Shown: positions 1-11,333, numbered from the stretch's first letter. The stretch is DNA of 64,000 nt from Henricia sp. BOLD:AAB3569 (GCA_037783545.1 JBBELK010000393.1:62001-126000), one strand, 5' to 3'. Program-made: numbers and translations. Notes: generated by a model not told the origin, from the sequence alone.

Positions 1-292
1 CGTCACAATCTGGGGTGAGTCAACGGCCGTACAAAATAATGTACACCAGCGCGGCGCAGGGTGTCCCAACAGCCACGGTTAGGGTAATAACCACGCAGCC
101 GAGCTCCGTTTTCCCTAAACTCTGAAATTTCTCCGTCATTTCCCAGCGAAAATCTGTCAATTTTGCATGACAAGTGCGGAATATATACAGTTTGGAGCAT
201 GCAAAATTTGAAGTTGGTTGGAAAATTCCTTGATTTCCAAATTTGCCGGCATTTGGGACACACTTTGACCTAATTCCCGTCACAATCTGGGG

Positions 293-299
293 TGAGTCA
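293..299 (+). other. TGAGTCA motif at the monomer boundary (example)
   Basis: Nearly every monomer starts in a perfect TGAGTCA heptamer, the AP-1 (Fos/Jun) and yeast Gcn4 consensus, directly followed by ACGGCCG. I count 21 monomers in which it is CGAGTCA instead (7188, 9959, 11886, 13281, 14118, 14676, 15488, 16046, 26241, 27636, 28473, 29031, 30414, 31797, 32355, 54859, 56515, 57073, 58171, 58729, 60659). About 212 intact copies therefore lie in the window. A single heptamer is common by chance; only its amplification by the array is notable. Binding is not shown. Confidence 0.4.
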
Positions 300-305
300 A
301 CGGCC

Positions 306-317
306 GTACAAATGTAC
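306..317. other. GTACA-aa-TGTAC dyad (example)
   Basis: Five-base inverted arms separated by two bases, at monomer positions 10-21. The element is present in almost all copies. In the 277-bp copies at 20 and 2220 an extra four bases (ATAA) widen the spacer to six. In the duplicated copies at 61769 and 62873 the left arm is changed to GTAGA. Confidence 0.6.
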
Positions 318-349
318 ACCAGCGCGGCGCAGGGTGTCCCAACAGCCAC

Positions 350-365
350 GGTTAGGGGAATAACC
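350..365. other. GGTTA-6 nt-TAACC dyad (example)
   Basis: Short inverted repeat at monomer positions 54-69 with a 6-nt loop, usually GGGGAA. The left arm and loop contain TTAGGG, which is a chance match to a telomeric hexamer rather than a telomere array. The loop is a hot spot of diagnostic changes: GGAGAA (for example 3316, 33732), GGGTAA (20, 2220, 4420, 16871, 18794) and GGGTATA (19613). Confidence 0.5.
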
Positions 366-431
366 ACGCAGCCGAGCTCCGTTTTCCCTAAACTCTGAAA
401 TTTCTCCGTCATTTCCCAGCGAAAATCTGTC

Positions 432-481
432 AATTTTGCATGACAAGTGCGGAATATATACAGTTTGGAGCATGCAAAATT
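432..481. other. 11-bp inverted repeat with 28-nt loop (example)
   Basis: AATTTTGCATG at 432-442 is the exact reverse complement of CATGCAAAATT at 471-481. The 28-nt loop holds the AATATATA tract (453-460). With a one-base bulge the stem extends two more pairs. It is the strongest dyad in the monomer and is largely preserved. Some copies break one arm: ATGCACAA (2497, 4693, 36201, 39484, 40855, 42226, 44963, 47701, 49072), CAACTTTGC (7188, 9959, 29031, 30414, 32355) and AATTGTGC (53488, 55138). It could form a cruciform or an RNA hairpin; the sequence does not tell which, if either. Confidence 0.6.
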
Positions 482-492
482 TGAAGTTGGTT

Positions 493-524
493 GGAAAATT
501 CCTTGATTTCCAAATTTGCCGGCA
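493..524. other. GGAAAATTCC and TGCCGGCA dyads (example)
   Basis: GGAA-aa-TTCC lies at 493-502 and the perfect 8-bp palindrome TGCCGGCA at 517-524, the latter flanked by CCAAA on the left and TTTGG on the right. The second element is altered in several diagnostic classes: TGCTGGCA (9122, 25683, 26520, 27078, 27915, 29856, 30114-region copy 31239), TGCCGACA (33180, 34005, 51832, 54034, 55690, 57073, 59287), TGCCAACA (51286, 53488, 55138) and TTCCGGCA (2770, 4966, 41128, 60938, 62042, 63698). Confidence 0.5.
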
Positions 525-2496
525 TTTGGGACACACTTTGACCTAATTCCCGTCACAATCTGGGGTGAGTCAACGGCCGTACAAATGTACACCAGCGCGG
601 CGCATGCGCAGGGTGTCCCAACAGCCACGGTTAGGGGAATGACCACGCAGCCGAGCTCCGTTTTCCCTAAACTCTGAAATTTCTCCGTCATTTCCCAGCG
701 AAAATCTGTCAATTTTGCATGACAAGTGCGGAATATATACAGTTTGGAGCATGCAAAATTTGAAGTTGGTTGGAAAATTCCTTGATTTCCAAATTTGCCG
801 GCATTTGGGACACACTTTGACCTAATTCCCGTCACAATCTGGGATGAGTCAACGGCCGTACAAATGTACACCAGCGCGGCGCAGGGTGTCCCAACAGCCA
901 CGGTTAGGGGAATAACCACGCAGCCGAGCTCCGTTTTCCCTAAACTCTGAAATTTCTCCGTCATTTCCCAGCGAAAATCTGTCAATTTTGCATGACAAGT
1001 GCGGAATATATACAGTTTGGAGCATGCAAAATTTAAAGTTGGTTGGAAAATTCCTTGATTTCCAAATTTGCCGGCATTTGGGACACACTTTGACCTAATT
1101 CCCGTCACAATCTGGGGTGAGTCAACGGCCGTACAAATGTACACCAGCGCGGCGCAGTGTGTCCCAACAGCCACGGTTAGGGGAATAACCACGCAGCCGA
1201 GCTCCGTTTTCCCTAAACTCTGAAATTTCTCCGTCATTTCCCAGCGAAAATCTGTCAATTTTGCATGACAAGTGCGGAATATATACAGTTTGGAGCATGC
1301 AAAATTTGAAGTTGGTTGGAAAATTCCTTGATTTCCAAATTTGCCGGCATTTGGGACACACTTTGACCTAATTCCCGTCACAATCTGGGGTGAGTCAACG
1401 GCCGTACAAATGTACACCAGCGCGGCGCAGGGTGTCCCAACAGCCACGGTTAGGGGAATAACCACGCAGCCGAGCTCCGTTTTCCCTAAACTCTGAAATT
1501 TCTCCGTCATTTCCCAGCGAAAATCTGTCAATTTTGCATGACAAGTGCGGAATATATACAGTTTGGAGCATGCAAAATTTGAAGTTGGTTGGAAAATTCC
1601 TTGATTTCCAAATTTGCCGGCATTTGGGACACACTTTGACCTAATTCCCGTCACAATCTGGGGTGAGTCAACGGCCGTACAAATGTACACCAGCGCGGCG
1701 CATGCGCAGGGTGTCCCAACAGCCACGGTTAGGGGAATGACCACGCAGCCGAGCTCCGTTTTCCCTAAACTCTGAAATTTCTCCGTCATTTCCCAGCGAA
1801 AATCTGTCAATTTTGCATGACAAGTGCGGAATATATACAGTTTGGAGCATGCAAAATTTGAAGTTGGTTGGAAAATTCCTTGATTTCCAAATTTGCCGGC
1901 ATTTGGGACACACTTTGACCTAATTCCCGTCACAATCTGGGATGAGTCAACGGCCGTACAAATGTACACCAGCGCGGCGCAGGGTGTCCCAACAGCCACG
2001 GTTAGGGGAATAACCACGCAGCCGAGCTCCGTTTTCCCTAAACTATGAAATTTCTCCGTCATTTCCCAGCGAAAATCTGTCAATTTTGCATGACAAGTGC
2101 GGAATATATACAGTTTGGAGCATGCAAAATTTGAAGTTGGTTGGAAAATTCCTTGATTTCCAAATTTGCCGGCATTTGGGACACACTTTGACCTAATTCC
2201 CGTCACAATCTGGGGTGAGTCAACGGCCGTACAAAATAATGTACACCAGCGCGGCGCAGGGTGTCCCAACAGCCACGGTTAGGGTAATAACCACGCAGCC
2301 GAGCTCCGTTTTCCCTAAACTCTGAAATTTCTCCGTCATTTCCCAGCGAAAATCTGTCAATTTTGCATGACAAGTGCGGAATATATACAGTTTGGAGCAT
2401 GCAAAATTTGAAGTTGGTTGGAAAATTCCTTGATTTCCAAATTTGCCGGCATTTGGGACACACTTTGACCTAATTCCCGTCACAATCTGGGGTGAG

Positions 2497-4692
2497 TCAA
2501 CGGCCGTACAAATGTACACCAGCGCGGCGCAGGGTGTCCCAACAGCCACGGTTAGGGGAATAACCACGCAGCCGAGCTCCGTTTTCCCTAAACTCTGAAA
2601 TTTCTCCGTCATTTCCCAGCGAAAATCTGTCAATTTTGCATGACAAGTGCGGAATATATACAGTTTGGAGCATGCACAATTTGAAGTTGGTTGGAAAATT
2701 CCTTGATTTCCAAATTTGCCGGTATTTGGGACACACTTTGACCTAATTCCCGTCACAATCTGGGGTGAGTCAACGGCCGTACAAATGTACACCAGCGCGG
2801 CGCAGGGTGTCCCAACAGCCACGGTTAGGGGAATAACCACGCAGCCGAGCTCCGTTTTCCCTAAACTCTGAAATTTCTCCGTCATTTCCCAGCGAAAATC
2901 TGTCAATTTTGCATGACAAGTGCGGAATATATACAGTTTGGAGCATGCAAAATTTGAAGTTGGTTGGACAATTCCTTGATTTCCAAATTTTCCGGCATTT
3001 GGGACACACTTTGACCTAATTCCCGTCACAATCTGGGGTGAGTCAACGGCCGTACAAATGTACACCAGCGCGGCGCAGGGTGTCCCAACAGCCACGGTTA
3101 GGGGAATAACCACGCAGCCGAGCTCCGTTTTCCCTAAACTCTGAAATTTATCCGTCATTTCCCAGCGAAAATCTGTCAATTTTGCATGACAAGTGCGGAA
3201 TATATACAGTTTGGAGCATGCAAAATTTGAAGTTGGTTGAAAAATTCCTTGATTTCCAAATTTGCCGGCATTTGGAACACACTTTGACCTAATTCCCGTC
3301 ACAATCTGGGGTGAGTCAACGGCCGTACAAATGTACACCAGCGCGGCGCATGCGCAGGGTGTCCCAACAGCCACGGTTAGGAGAATAACCACGCAGCCGA
3401 TCTCCGTTTTCCCTAAGCTCTGAAATTTCTCCGTAATTTCCCAGCGAAAATCTGTCAATTTTGCATGACAAGTGCGGAATATATACAGTTTGGAGCATGC
3501 AAAATTTGAAGTTGGTTGGAAAATTCCTTGATTTCCAAATTTGCCGGCATTTGGGACACACTTTGACCTAATTCCCGTCACAATCTGGGGTGAGTCAACG
3601 GCCGTACAAATGTACACCAGCGCGGCGCATGCGAAGGGTGTCCCAACAGCCACGGTTAGGGGAATAACCACGCAGCCAAGCTCCGTTTTCCCTAAGCTCT
3701 GAAATTTCTCCGTAATTTCCCAGCGAAAATCTGTCAATTTTGCATGACAAGTGCGGAATATATACAGTTTGGAGCATGCAAAATTTGAAGTTGGTTGGAA
3801 AATTCCTTGATTTCCAAATTTGCCGGCATTTGGGACACACTTTGACCTAATTCCCGTCACAATCTGGGGTGAGTCAACGGCCGTACAAATGTACACCAGC
3901 GCGGCGCAGGGTGTCCCAACAGCCACGGTTAGGGGAATAACCACGCAGCCGAGCTCCGTTTTCCCTAAACTCTGAAATTTCTCCGTCATTTCCCAGCGAA
4001 AATCTGTCAATTTTGCATGACAAGTGCGGAATATATACAGTTTGGAGCATGCAAAATTTGAAGTTGGTTGGAAAATTCCTTGATTTCCAAATTTGCCGGC
4101 ATTTGGGACACACTTTGACCTAATTCCCGTCACAATCTGGGGTGAGTCAACGGCCGTACAAATGTACACCAGCGCGGCGCAGGGTGTCCCAACAGCCACG
4201 GTTAGGGGAATAACCACGCAGCCGAGCTCCGTTTTCCCTAAACTCTGAAATTTCTCCGTCATTTCCCAGCGAAAATCTGTCAATTTTGCATGACAAGTGC
4301 GGAATATATACAGTTTGGAGCATGCAAAATTTGAAGTTGGTTGGAAAATTCCTTGATTTCCAAATTTGCCGGCATTTGGGACACACTTTGACCTAATTCC
4401 CGTCACAATCTGGGGTGAGTCAACGGCCGTACAAATGTACACCAGCGCGGCGCAGGGTGTCCCAACAGCCACGGTTAGGGTAATAACCACGCAGCCGAGC
4501 TCCGTTTTCCCTAAACTCTGAAATTTCTCCGTCATTTCCCAGCGAAAATCTGTCAATTTTGCATGACAAGTGCGGAATATATACAGTTTGGAGCATGCAA
4601 AATTTGAAGTTGGTTGGAAAATTCCTTGATTTCCAAATTTGCCGGCATTTGGGACACACTTTGACCTAATTCCCGTCACAATCTGGGGTGAG
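2497..4692 (+). repeat. Eight-monomer higher-order unit, copy 1 (2196 bp)
   Basis: The monomer series is 2497 (ATGCACAA), 2770 (TTGGACAATT and ATTTTCCGG), 3043 (TTTATCC, GGTTGAAAAA, TTTGGAACAC), 3316 (279; GGAGAATA, CCGATCTCC, CTAAGCTC, CCGTAATT), 3595 (279; GCGAAGGG, GCCAAGCTCC), 3874 and 4147 (consensus) and 4420 (GGGTAATAACC). The following unit from 4693 repeats the first five monomer types in the same order, so the period is 8 monomers or 2196 bp. Confidence 0.85.
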
Positions 4693-6069
4693 TCAACGGC
4701 CGTACAAATGTACACCAGCGCGGCGCAGGGTGTCCCAACAGCCACGGTTAGGGGAATAACCACGCAGCCGAGCTCCCTTTTCCCTAAACTCTGAAATTTC
4801 TCCGTCATTTCCCAGCGAAAATCTGTCAATTTTGCATGACAAGTGCGGAATATATACAGTTTGGAGCATGCACAATTTGAAGTTGGTTGGAAAATTCCTT
4901 GATTTCCAAATTTGCCGGCATTTGGGACACACTTTGACCTAATTCCCGTCACAATCTGGGGTGAGTCAACGGCCGTACAAATGTACACCAGCGCGGCGCA
5001 GGGTGTCCCAACAGCCACGGTTAGGGGAATAACCACGCAGCCGAGCTCCGTTTTCCCTAAACTCTGAAATTTCTCCGTCATTTCCCAGCGAAAATCTGTC
5101 AATTTTGCATGACAAGTGCGGAATATATACAGTTTGGAGCATGCAAAATTTGAAGTTGGTTGGACAATTCCTTGATTTCCAAATTTTCCGGCATTTGGGA
5201 CACACTTTGACCTAATTCCCGTCACAATCTGGGGTGAGTCAACGGCCGTACAAATGTACACCAGCGCGGCGCAGGGTGTCCCAACAGCCACGGTTAGGGG
5301 AATAACCACGCAGCCGAGCTCCGTTTTCCCTAAACTCTGAAATTTATCCGTCATTTCCCAGCGAAAATCTGTCAATTTTGCATGACAAGTGCGGAATATA
5401 TACAGTTTGGAGCATGCAAAATTTGAAGTTGGTTGAAAAATTCCTTGATTTCCAAATTTGCCGGCATTTGGAACACACTTTGACCTAATTCCCGTCACAA
5501 TCTGGGGTGAGTCAACGGCCGTACAAATGTACACCAGCGCGGCGCATGCGCAGGGTGTCCCAACAGCCACGGTTAGGAGAATAACCACGCAGCCGATCTC
5601 CGTTTTCCCTAAGCTCTGAAATTTCTCCGTAATTTCCCAGCGAAAATCTGTCAATTTTGCATGACAAGTGCGGAATATATACAGTTTGGAGCATGCAAAA
5701 TTTGAAGTTGGTTGGAAAATTCCTTGAGTTCCAAATTTGCCGGCATTTGGGACACACTTTGACCTAATTCCCGTCACAATCTGGGGTGAGTCAACGGCCG
5801 TACAAATGTACACCAGCGCGGCGCATGCGAAGGGTGTCCCAACAGCCACGGTTAGGGGAATAACCACGCAGCCAAGCTCCGTTTTCCCTAAACTCTGAAA
5901 TTTCTCCGTCATTTCCCAGCGAAAATCTGTCAATTTTGCATGACAAGTGCGGAATATATACAGTTTGGAGCATGCAAAATTTGAAGTTGGTTGGAAAATT
6001 CCTTGATTTCCAAATTTGCCGGCATTTGGAACACACTTTGACCTAATTCCCGTCACAATCTGGGGTGAG
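4693..6069 (+). repeat. Eight-monomer unit, partial copy 2 (five monomers)
   Basis: Monomers 4693, 4966, 5239, 5512 and 5791 match 2497, 2770, 3043, 3316 and 3595 marker by marker. Differences include CTCCCTTTT in 4693, GAGTTCC in 5512, and loss in 5791 of the CTAAGCTC and CCGTAATT changes found in 3595 while GCGAAGGG and GCCAAGCTCC remain. The copy is cut at 6070 by the start of a different unit, so three monomers are missing. Confidence 0.85.
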
Positions 6070-8562
6070 TCAACGGCCGTACAAATGTACACCAGCGCGG
6101 CGCATGCGCATGGGTGTCCCAACAGCCACGGTTAGGGGAATAACCACGCAGCCGAGCTCCGTTTTCCCTAAACTCTGAAATTTCTCCGTCATTTCCCAGC
6201 GAAAATCTGTCAATTTTGCATGACAAGTTCGGAATATATACAGTTTGGAGCATGCAAAATTTGAAGTTGGTTGGAAAATTCCTTGATTTCCAAATTTGCC
6301 GGCATTTGGGACACACTTTGACCTAATTCCCGTCACAATCTGGGGTGAGTCAACGGCCGTACAAATGTACACCAGCGCGGCGCATGCGCAGGGTGTCCCA
6401 ACAGCCACGGTTAGGAGAATAACCATGCAGCCGATCTCCGTTTTCCCTAAACTCTGAAATTTCTCCGTCATTTCCCAGCGAAAATCTGTCAATTTTGCAT
6501 GACAAGTGCGGAATATATACAGTTTGGAGCATGCAAAATTTGAAGTTGGTTGGAAAATTCCTTGATTTCCAAATTTGCCGGCATTTGGGACACACTTTGA
6601 CCTAATTCCCGTCACAATCTGGGGTGAGTCAACGGCCGTACAAATGTACACCAGCGCGGCGCATGCGCAGGGTGTCCCAACAGCCACGGTTAGGGGAATA
6701 ACCACGCAGCCGAGCTCCGTTTTCCCTAAACTCTGAAATTTCTCCGTCATTTCCCAGCGAAAATCTGTCAATTTTGCATGACAAGTGCGGAATATATACA
6801 GTTTGGAGCATGCAAAATTTGAAGTTGGTTGGAAAATTCCTTGATTTCCAAATTTGACGGCATTTGGGACACACTTTGACCTAATTCCCGTCACAATCTG
6901 GGGTGAGTCAACGGCCGTACAAATGTACACCAGCGTGGCGCATGCGCAGGGTGTCCCAACAGCCACGGTTAGGGGAATAACCACGCAGCCGAGCTCCGTT
7001 TTCCCTAAACTCTGAAATTTCTCCGTCATTTCCCAGCGAAAATCTGTCAATTTTGCATGACAAGTGCGGAATATATACAGTTTGGAGCATGCAAAATTTG
7101 AAGTTGGTTTGTAAAATTCCTTGATTTCCAAATTTGCCGGCATTTGGGACACACTTTGACCTAATTCCCGTCACAATCTGGGGCGAGTCAACGGCCGTAC
7201 AAATGTACACCAGCGCGGCGCATGCGCAGGGTGTCCCAACAGCCACGGTTAGGGGAATAACCACGCAGCCGAGCTCCGTTTTCCCTAAACTCTGAAATTT
7301 CTCCGTCATTTCCCAGCGAAAATCTGTCAACTTTGCATGACAAGTGCGGAATATATACAGTTTGGAGCATGCAAAATTTGAAGTTGGTTGGAAAATTCCT
7401 TGATTTCCAAATTTGCCGGCATTTGGGACACACTTTGACCTAATTCCCGTCTCAATCTGGAGTGAGTCAACGGCCGTACAAATGTACACCAGCGCGGCGC
7501 AGGGTGTCCCAACAGCCACGGTTAGGGGAATAACCACGCAGCCGAGCTCCGTTTTCCCTAAACTCTGAAATTTCTCCGTCATTTCCCAGCGAAAATCTGT
7601 CAATTTTGCATGACAAGTGCGGAATATATACAGTTTGGAGCATGCAAAATTTGAAGTTGGTTGGAAAATTCCTTGATTTCCAAATTTGCCGGCATTTGGG
7701 ACACACTTTGACCTAATTCCCGTCACAATCTGGGATGAGTCAACGGCCGTACAAATGTACACCAGCGCGGCGCAGGGTGTCCCAACAGCCACGGTTAGGG
7801 GAATAACCACGCAGCCGAGCTCCGTTTTCCCTAAACTCTGAAATTTCTCCGTCATTTCCCAGCGAAAATCTGTCAATTTTGCATGACAAGTGCGGAATAT
7901 ATACAGTTTGGAGCATGCAAAATTTGAAGTTGGTTGGAAAATTCCTTGATTTCCAAATTTGCCGGCATTTGGGACACACTTTGACCTAATTCCCGTCACA
8001 ATCTGGGGTGAGTCAACGGCCGTACAAATGTACACCAGCGCGGCGCAGGGTGTCCCAACAGCCACGGTTAGGGGAATAACCACGCAGCCGAGCTCCGTTT
8101 TCCCTAAACTCTGAAATTTCTCCGTCATTTCCCAGCGAAAATCTGTCAATTTTGCATGACAAGTGCGTGCGGAATATATACAGTTTGGAGCATGCAAAAT
8201 TTGAAGTTGGTTGGAAAATTCCTTGATTTCCAAATTTGCCGGCATTTGGGACACACTTTGACCTAATTCCCGTCACAATCTGGGGTGAGTCAACGGCCGT
8301 ACAAATGTACACCAGCGCGGCGCAGGGTGTCCCAACAGCCACGGTTAGGGGAATAACCACGCAGCCGAGCTCCGTTTTCCCTAAACTCTGAAATTTCTCC
8401 GTCATTTCCCAGCGAAAATCTGTCAATTTTGCATGACAAGTGCGGAATATATACAGTTTGGAGCATGCAAAATTTGAAGTTGGTTGGAAAATTCCTTGAT
8501 TTCCAAATTTGCCGGCATTTGGAACACACTTTGACCTAATTCCCGTCACAATCTGGGGTGAG
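6070..8562 (+). repeat. Nine-monomer higher-order unit, copy 1 (2493 bp)
   Basis: Series: 6070 (280; GCGCATGCGCATGGG and AAGTTCGG), 6350 (AACCATGCAG, GATCTCC), 6629 (TTTGACGG), 6908 (280; GCGTGGCGC plus a one-base insertion giving GGTTTGTAAAA near 7110), 7188 (CGAGTCA, CAACTTTGC), 7467 (preceded by TCTCAATCTGGAG), 7740 (preceded by GGGATGAG), 8013 (277; TGCGTGCG at 8164-8171) and 8290 (TTTGGAACAC). The same series, with one extra monomer, follows at 8563. Confidence 0.9.
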
Positions 8563-11333
8563 TCAACGGCCGTACAAATGTACACCAGCGCGGCGCATGC
8601 GCATGGGTGTCCCAACAGCCACGGTTAGGGGAATAACCACGCAGCCGAGCTCCGTTTTCCCTAAACTCTGAAATTTCTCCGTCATTTCCCAGCGAAAATC
8701 TGTCAATTTTGCATGACAAGTTCGGAATATATACAGTTTGGAGCATGCAAAATTTGAAGTTGGTTGGAAAATTCCTTGATTTCCAAATTTGCCGGCATTT
8801 GGGACACACTTTGACCTAATTCCCGTCACAATCTGGGGTGAGTCAACGGCCGTACAAATGTACACCAGCGCGGCGCATGCGCAGGGTGTCCCAACAGCCA
8901 CGGTTAGGAGAATAACCATGCAGCCGATCTCCGTTTTCCCTAAACTCTGAAATTTCTCCGTCATTTCCCAGCGAAAATCTGTCAATTTTGCATGACAAGT
9001 GCGGAATATATACAGTTTGGAGCATGCAAAATTTGAAGTTGGTTGGAAAATTCCTTGATTTCCAAATTTGCCGGCATTTGGGACACACTTTGACCTAATT
9101 CCCGTCACAATCTGGGGTGAGTCAACGGCCGTACAAATGTACACCAGCGCGGCGCATGCGCAGGGTGTCCCAACAGCCATGGTTAGGGGAATAACCACGC
9201 AGCCGAGCTCCTTTTCCCATAAACTCTGAAATTTCTCCGTCATTTCCCAGCGAAAATCTGTCAATTTTGCATGACAAGTGCGGAATATATACAGTTTGGA
9301 GCATGCAAAATTTGAAGTTGGTTGGAAAATTCCTTGATTTCCAAATTTGCTGGCATTTGGGACACACTTTGACCTAATTCCCGTCACAATCTGGGGTGAG
9401 TCAACGGCCGTACAAATGTACACCAGCGCGGCGCATGCGCAGGGTGTCCCAACAGCCACGGTTAGGGGAATAACCACGCAGCCGAGCTCCGTTTTCCCTA
9501 AACTCTGAAATTTCTCCGTCATTTCCCAGCGAAAATCTGTCAATTTTGCATGACAAGTGCGGAATATATACAGTTTGGAGCATGCAAAATTTGAAGTTGG
9601 TTGGAAAATTCCTTGATTTCCAAATTTGACGGCATTTGGGACACACTTTGACCTAATTCCCGTCACAATCTGGGGTGAGTCAACGGCCGTACAAATGTAC
9701 ACCAGCGTGGCGCATGCGCAGGGTGTCCCAACAGCCACGGTTAGGGGAATAACCACGCAGCCGAGCTCCGTTTTCCCTAAACTCTGAAATTTCTCCGTCA
9801 TTTCCCAGCGAAAATCTGTCAATTTTGCATGACAAGTGCGGAATATATACAGTTTGGAGCATGCAAAATTTGAAGTTGGTTGGAAAATTCCTTGATTTCC
9901 AAATTTGCCGGCATTTGGGACACACTTTGACCTAATTCCCGTCACAATCTGGGGCGAGTCAACGGCCGTACAAATGTACACCAGCGCGGCGCATGCGCAG
10001 GGTGTCCCAACAGCCACGGTTAGGGGAATAACCACGCAGCCGAGCTCCGTTTTCCCTAAACTCTGAAATTTCTCCGTCATTTCCCAGCGAAAATCTGTCA
10101 ACTTTGCATGACAAGTGCGGAATATATACAGTTTGGAGCATGCAAAATTTGAAGTTGGTTGGAAAATTCCTTGATTTCCAAATTTGCCGGCATTTGGGAC
10201 ACACTTTGACCTAATTCCCGTCTCAATCTGGAGTGAGTCAACGGCCGTACAAATGTACACCAGCGCGGCGCAGGGTGTCCCAACAGCCACGGTTAGGGGA
10301 ATAACCACGCAGCCGAGCTCCGTTTTCCCTAAACTCTGAAATTTCTCCGTCATTTCCCAGCGAAAATCTGTCAATTTTGCATGACAAGTGCGGAATATAT
10401 ACAGTTTGGAGCATGCAAAATTTGAAGTTGGTTGGAAAATTCCTTGATTTCCAAATTTGCCGGCATTTGGGACACACTTTGACCTAATTCCCGTCACAAT
10501 CTGGGATGAGTCAACGGCCGTACAAATGTACACCAGCGCGGCGCAGGGTGTCCCAACAGCCACGGTTAGGGGAATAACCACGCAGCCGAGCTCCGTTTTC
10601 CCTAAACTCTGAAATTTCTCCGTCATTTCCCAGCGAAAATCTGTCAATTTTGCATGACAAGTGCGGAATATATACAGTTTGGAGCATGCAAAATTTGAAG
10701 TTGGTTGGAAAATTCCTTGATTTCCAAATTTGCCGGCATTTGGGACACACTTTGACCTAATTCCCGTCACAATCTGGGTTGAGTCAACGGCCGTACAAAT
10801 GTACACCAGCGCGGCGCAGGGTGTCCCAACAGCCACGGTTAGGGGAATAACCACGCAGCCGAGCTCCGTTTTCCCTAAACTCTGAAATTTCTCCGTCATT
10901 TCCCAGCGAAAATCTGTCAATTTTGCATGACAAGTGCGTGCGGAATATATACAGTTTGGAGCATGCAAAATTTGAAGTTGGTTGGAAAATTCCTTGATTT
11001 CCAAATTTGCCGGCATTTGGGACACACTTTGACCTAATTCCCGTCACAATCTGGGGTGAGTCAACGGCCGTACAAATGTACACCAGCGCGGCGCAGGGTG
11101 TCCCAACAGCCACGGTTAGGGGAATAACCACGCAGCCGAGCTCCGTTTTCCCTAAACTCTGAAATTTCTCCGTCATTTCCCAGCGAAAATCTGTCAATTT
11201 TGCATGACAAGTGCGGAATATATACAGTTTGGAGCATGCAAAATTTGAAGTTGGTTGGAAAATTCCTTGATTTCCAAATTTGCCGGCATTTGGGACACAC
11301 TTTGACCTAATTCCCGTCACAATCTGGGGTGAG
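8563..11333 (+). repeat. Nine-monomer unit, copy 2 with one extra monomer (2771 bp)
   Basis: Monomers 8563, 8843, 9401, 9680, 9959, 10238, 10511, 10784 and 11061 correspond to 6070 through 8290. An extra long monomer at 9122-9400 (AGCCATGG, CTCCTTTTCCCATAAAC, TGCTGGC) is inserted after the second position. Lengths agree: 2493 + 279 - 1, the lost base being the insertion unique to 6908. The TGCG duplication recurs at 10935-10942. The extra monomer type is abundant at 25683-28193, which suggests its source. Confidence 0.9.

Larger units (their letters stand above)
297..569 (+). repeat. Reference short monomer (273 bp)
   Basis: This copy matches the short-form consensus as I read it. Hand count gives 67 C, 62 G (47.3% G+C) and 14 CpG, against about 15 expected from base composition. 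The left third is GC-rich (54 of the first 90 bases) and carries CGGCCG, the CGCGGCGC run and GAGCTC. The rest is AT-rich with AATATATA near monomer position 157. The length is divisible by three, which explains the long open frames on the minus strand. Other consensus-like short copies include 4147-4419, 17696-17968 and 43045-43317. Confidence 0.95.
1..2496 (+). repeat. Left-edge block, nine monomers with two 277-bp copies
   Basis: A 19-base monomer tail is followed by monomers starting at 20 (277), 297, 570 (279), 849, 1122, 1395, 1668 (279), 1947 and 2220 (277). The 277-bp copies share an ATAA insertion at 36-39 and 2236-2239 and the change GGGTAATAACC. The two 279-bp copies share GGAATGACC, and each is followed by a copy preceded by GGGATGAG. 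The phrase 1668-2496 (GAATGACC, GGGATGAG, GGGTAATAACC) recurs at 18242-19066. Confidence 0.85.

Noticed and set aside
285..300. 5' splice site (GGTGAGT) in each monomer
   Set aside because: A good match to the donor consensus but with no exon, no acceptor context and no gene; many copies have GGCGAG or GGATGAG.
350..392. Telomere-like words TTAGGG and CCCTAAA in each monomer
   Set aside because: Single copies in opposite orientation within a 273-bp unit; no tandem telomeric run anywhere.
486..502. CENP-B box
   Set aside because: TTGGTTGGAAA resembles the left part of the box (TTCGTTGGAAA), but the essential TTCG and CGGG elements are both missing.
481..510. Pol III internal promoter (B-box-like GGTTGGAAAATTCC)
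   Set aside because: It lacks the GGTTCGANNCC core and there is no A box at proper spacing, no tRNA fold and no T-run terminator.
297..536. 79- or 81-codon minus-strand frame present in almost every monomer
   Set aside because: It begins at GTG rather than ATG, repeats more than 200 times, ends at the TGA formed by the boundary motif and has no recognisable fold. It is a shadow of the satellite.
20..4692. An exact 2200-bp period linking the starts at 20, 2220 and 4420
   Set aside because: Both intervals are 2200 bp and all three copies share GGGTAATAACC, but the 279-bp monomers sit at different places within the intervals and the other markers differ, so the equal length is coincidental.
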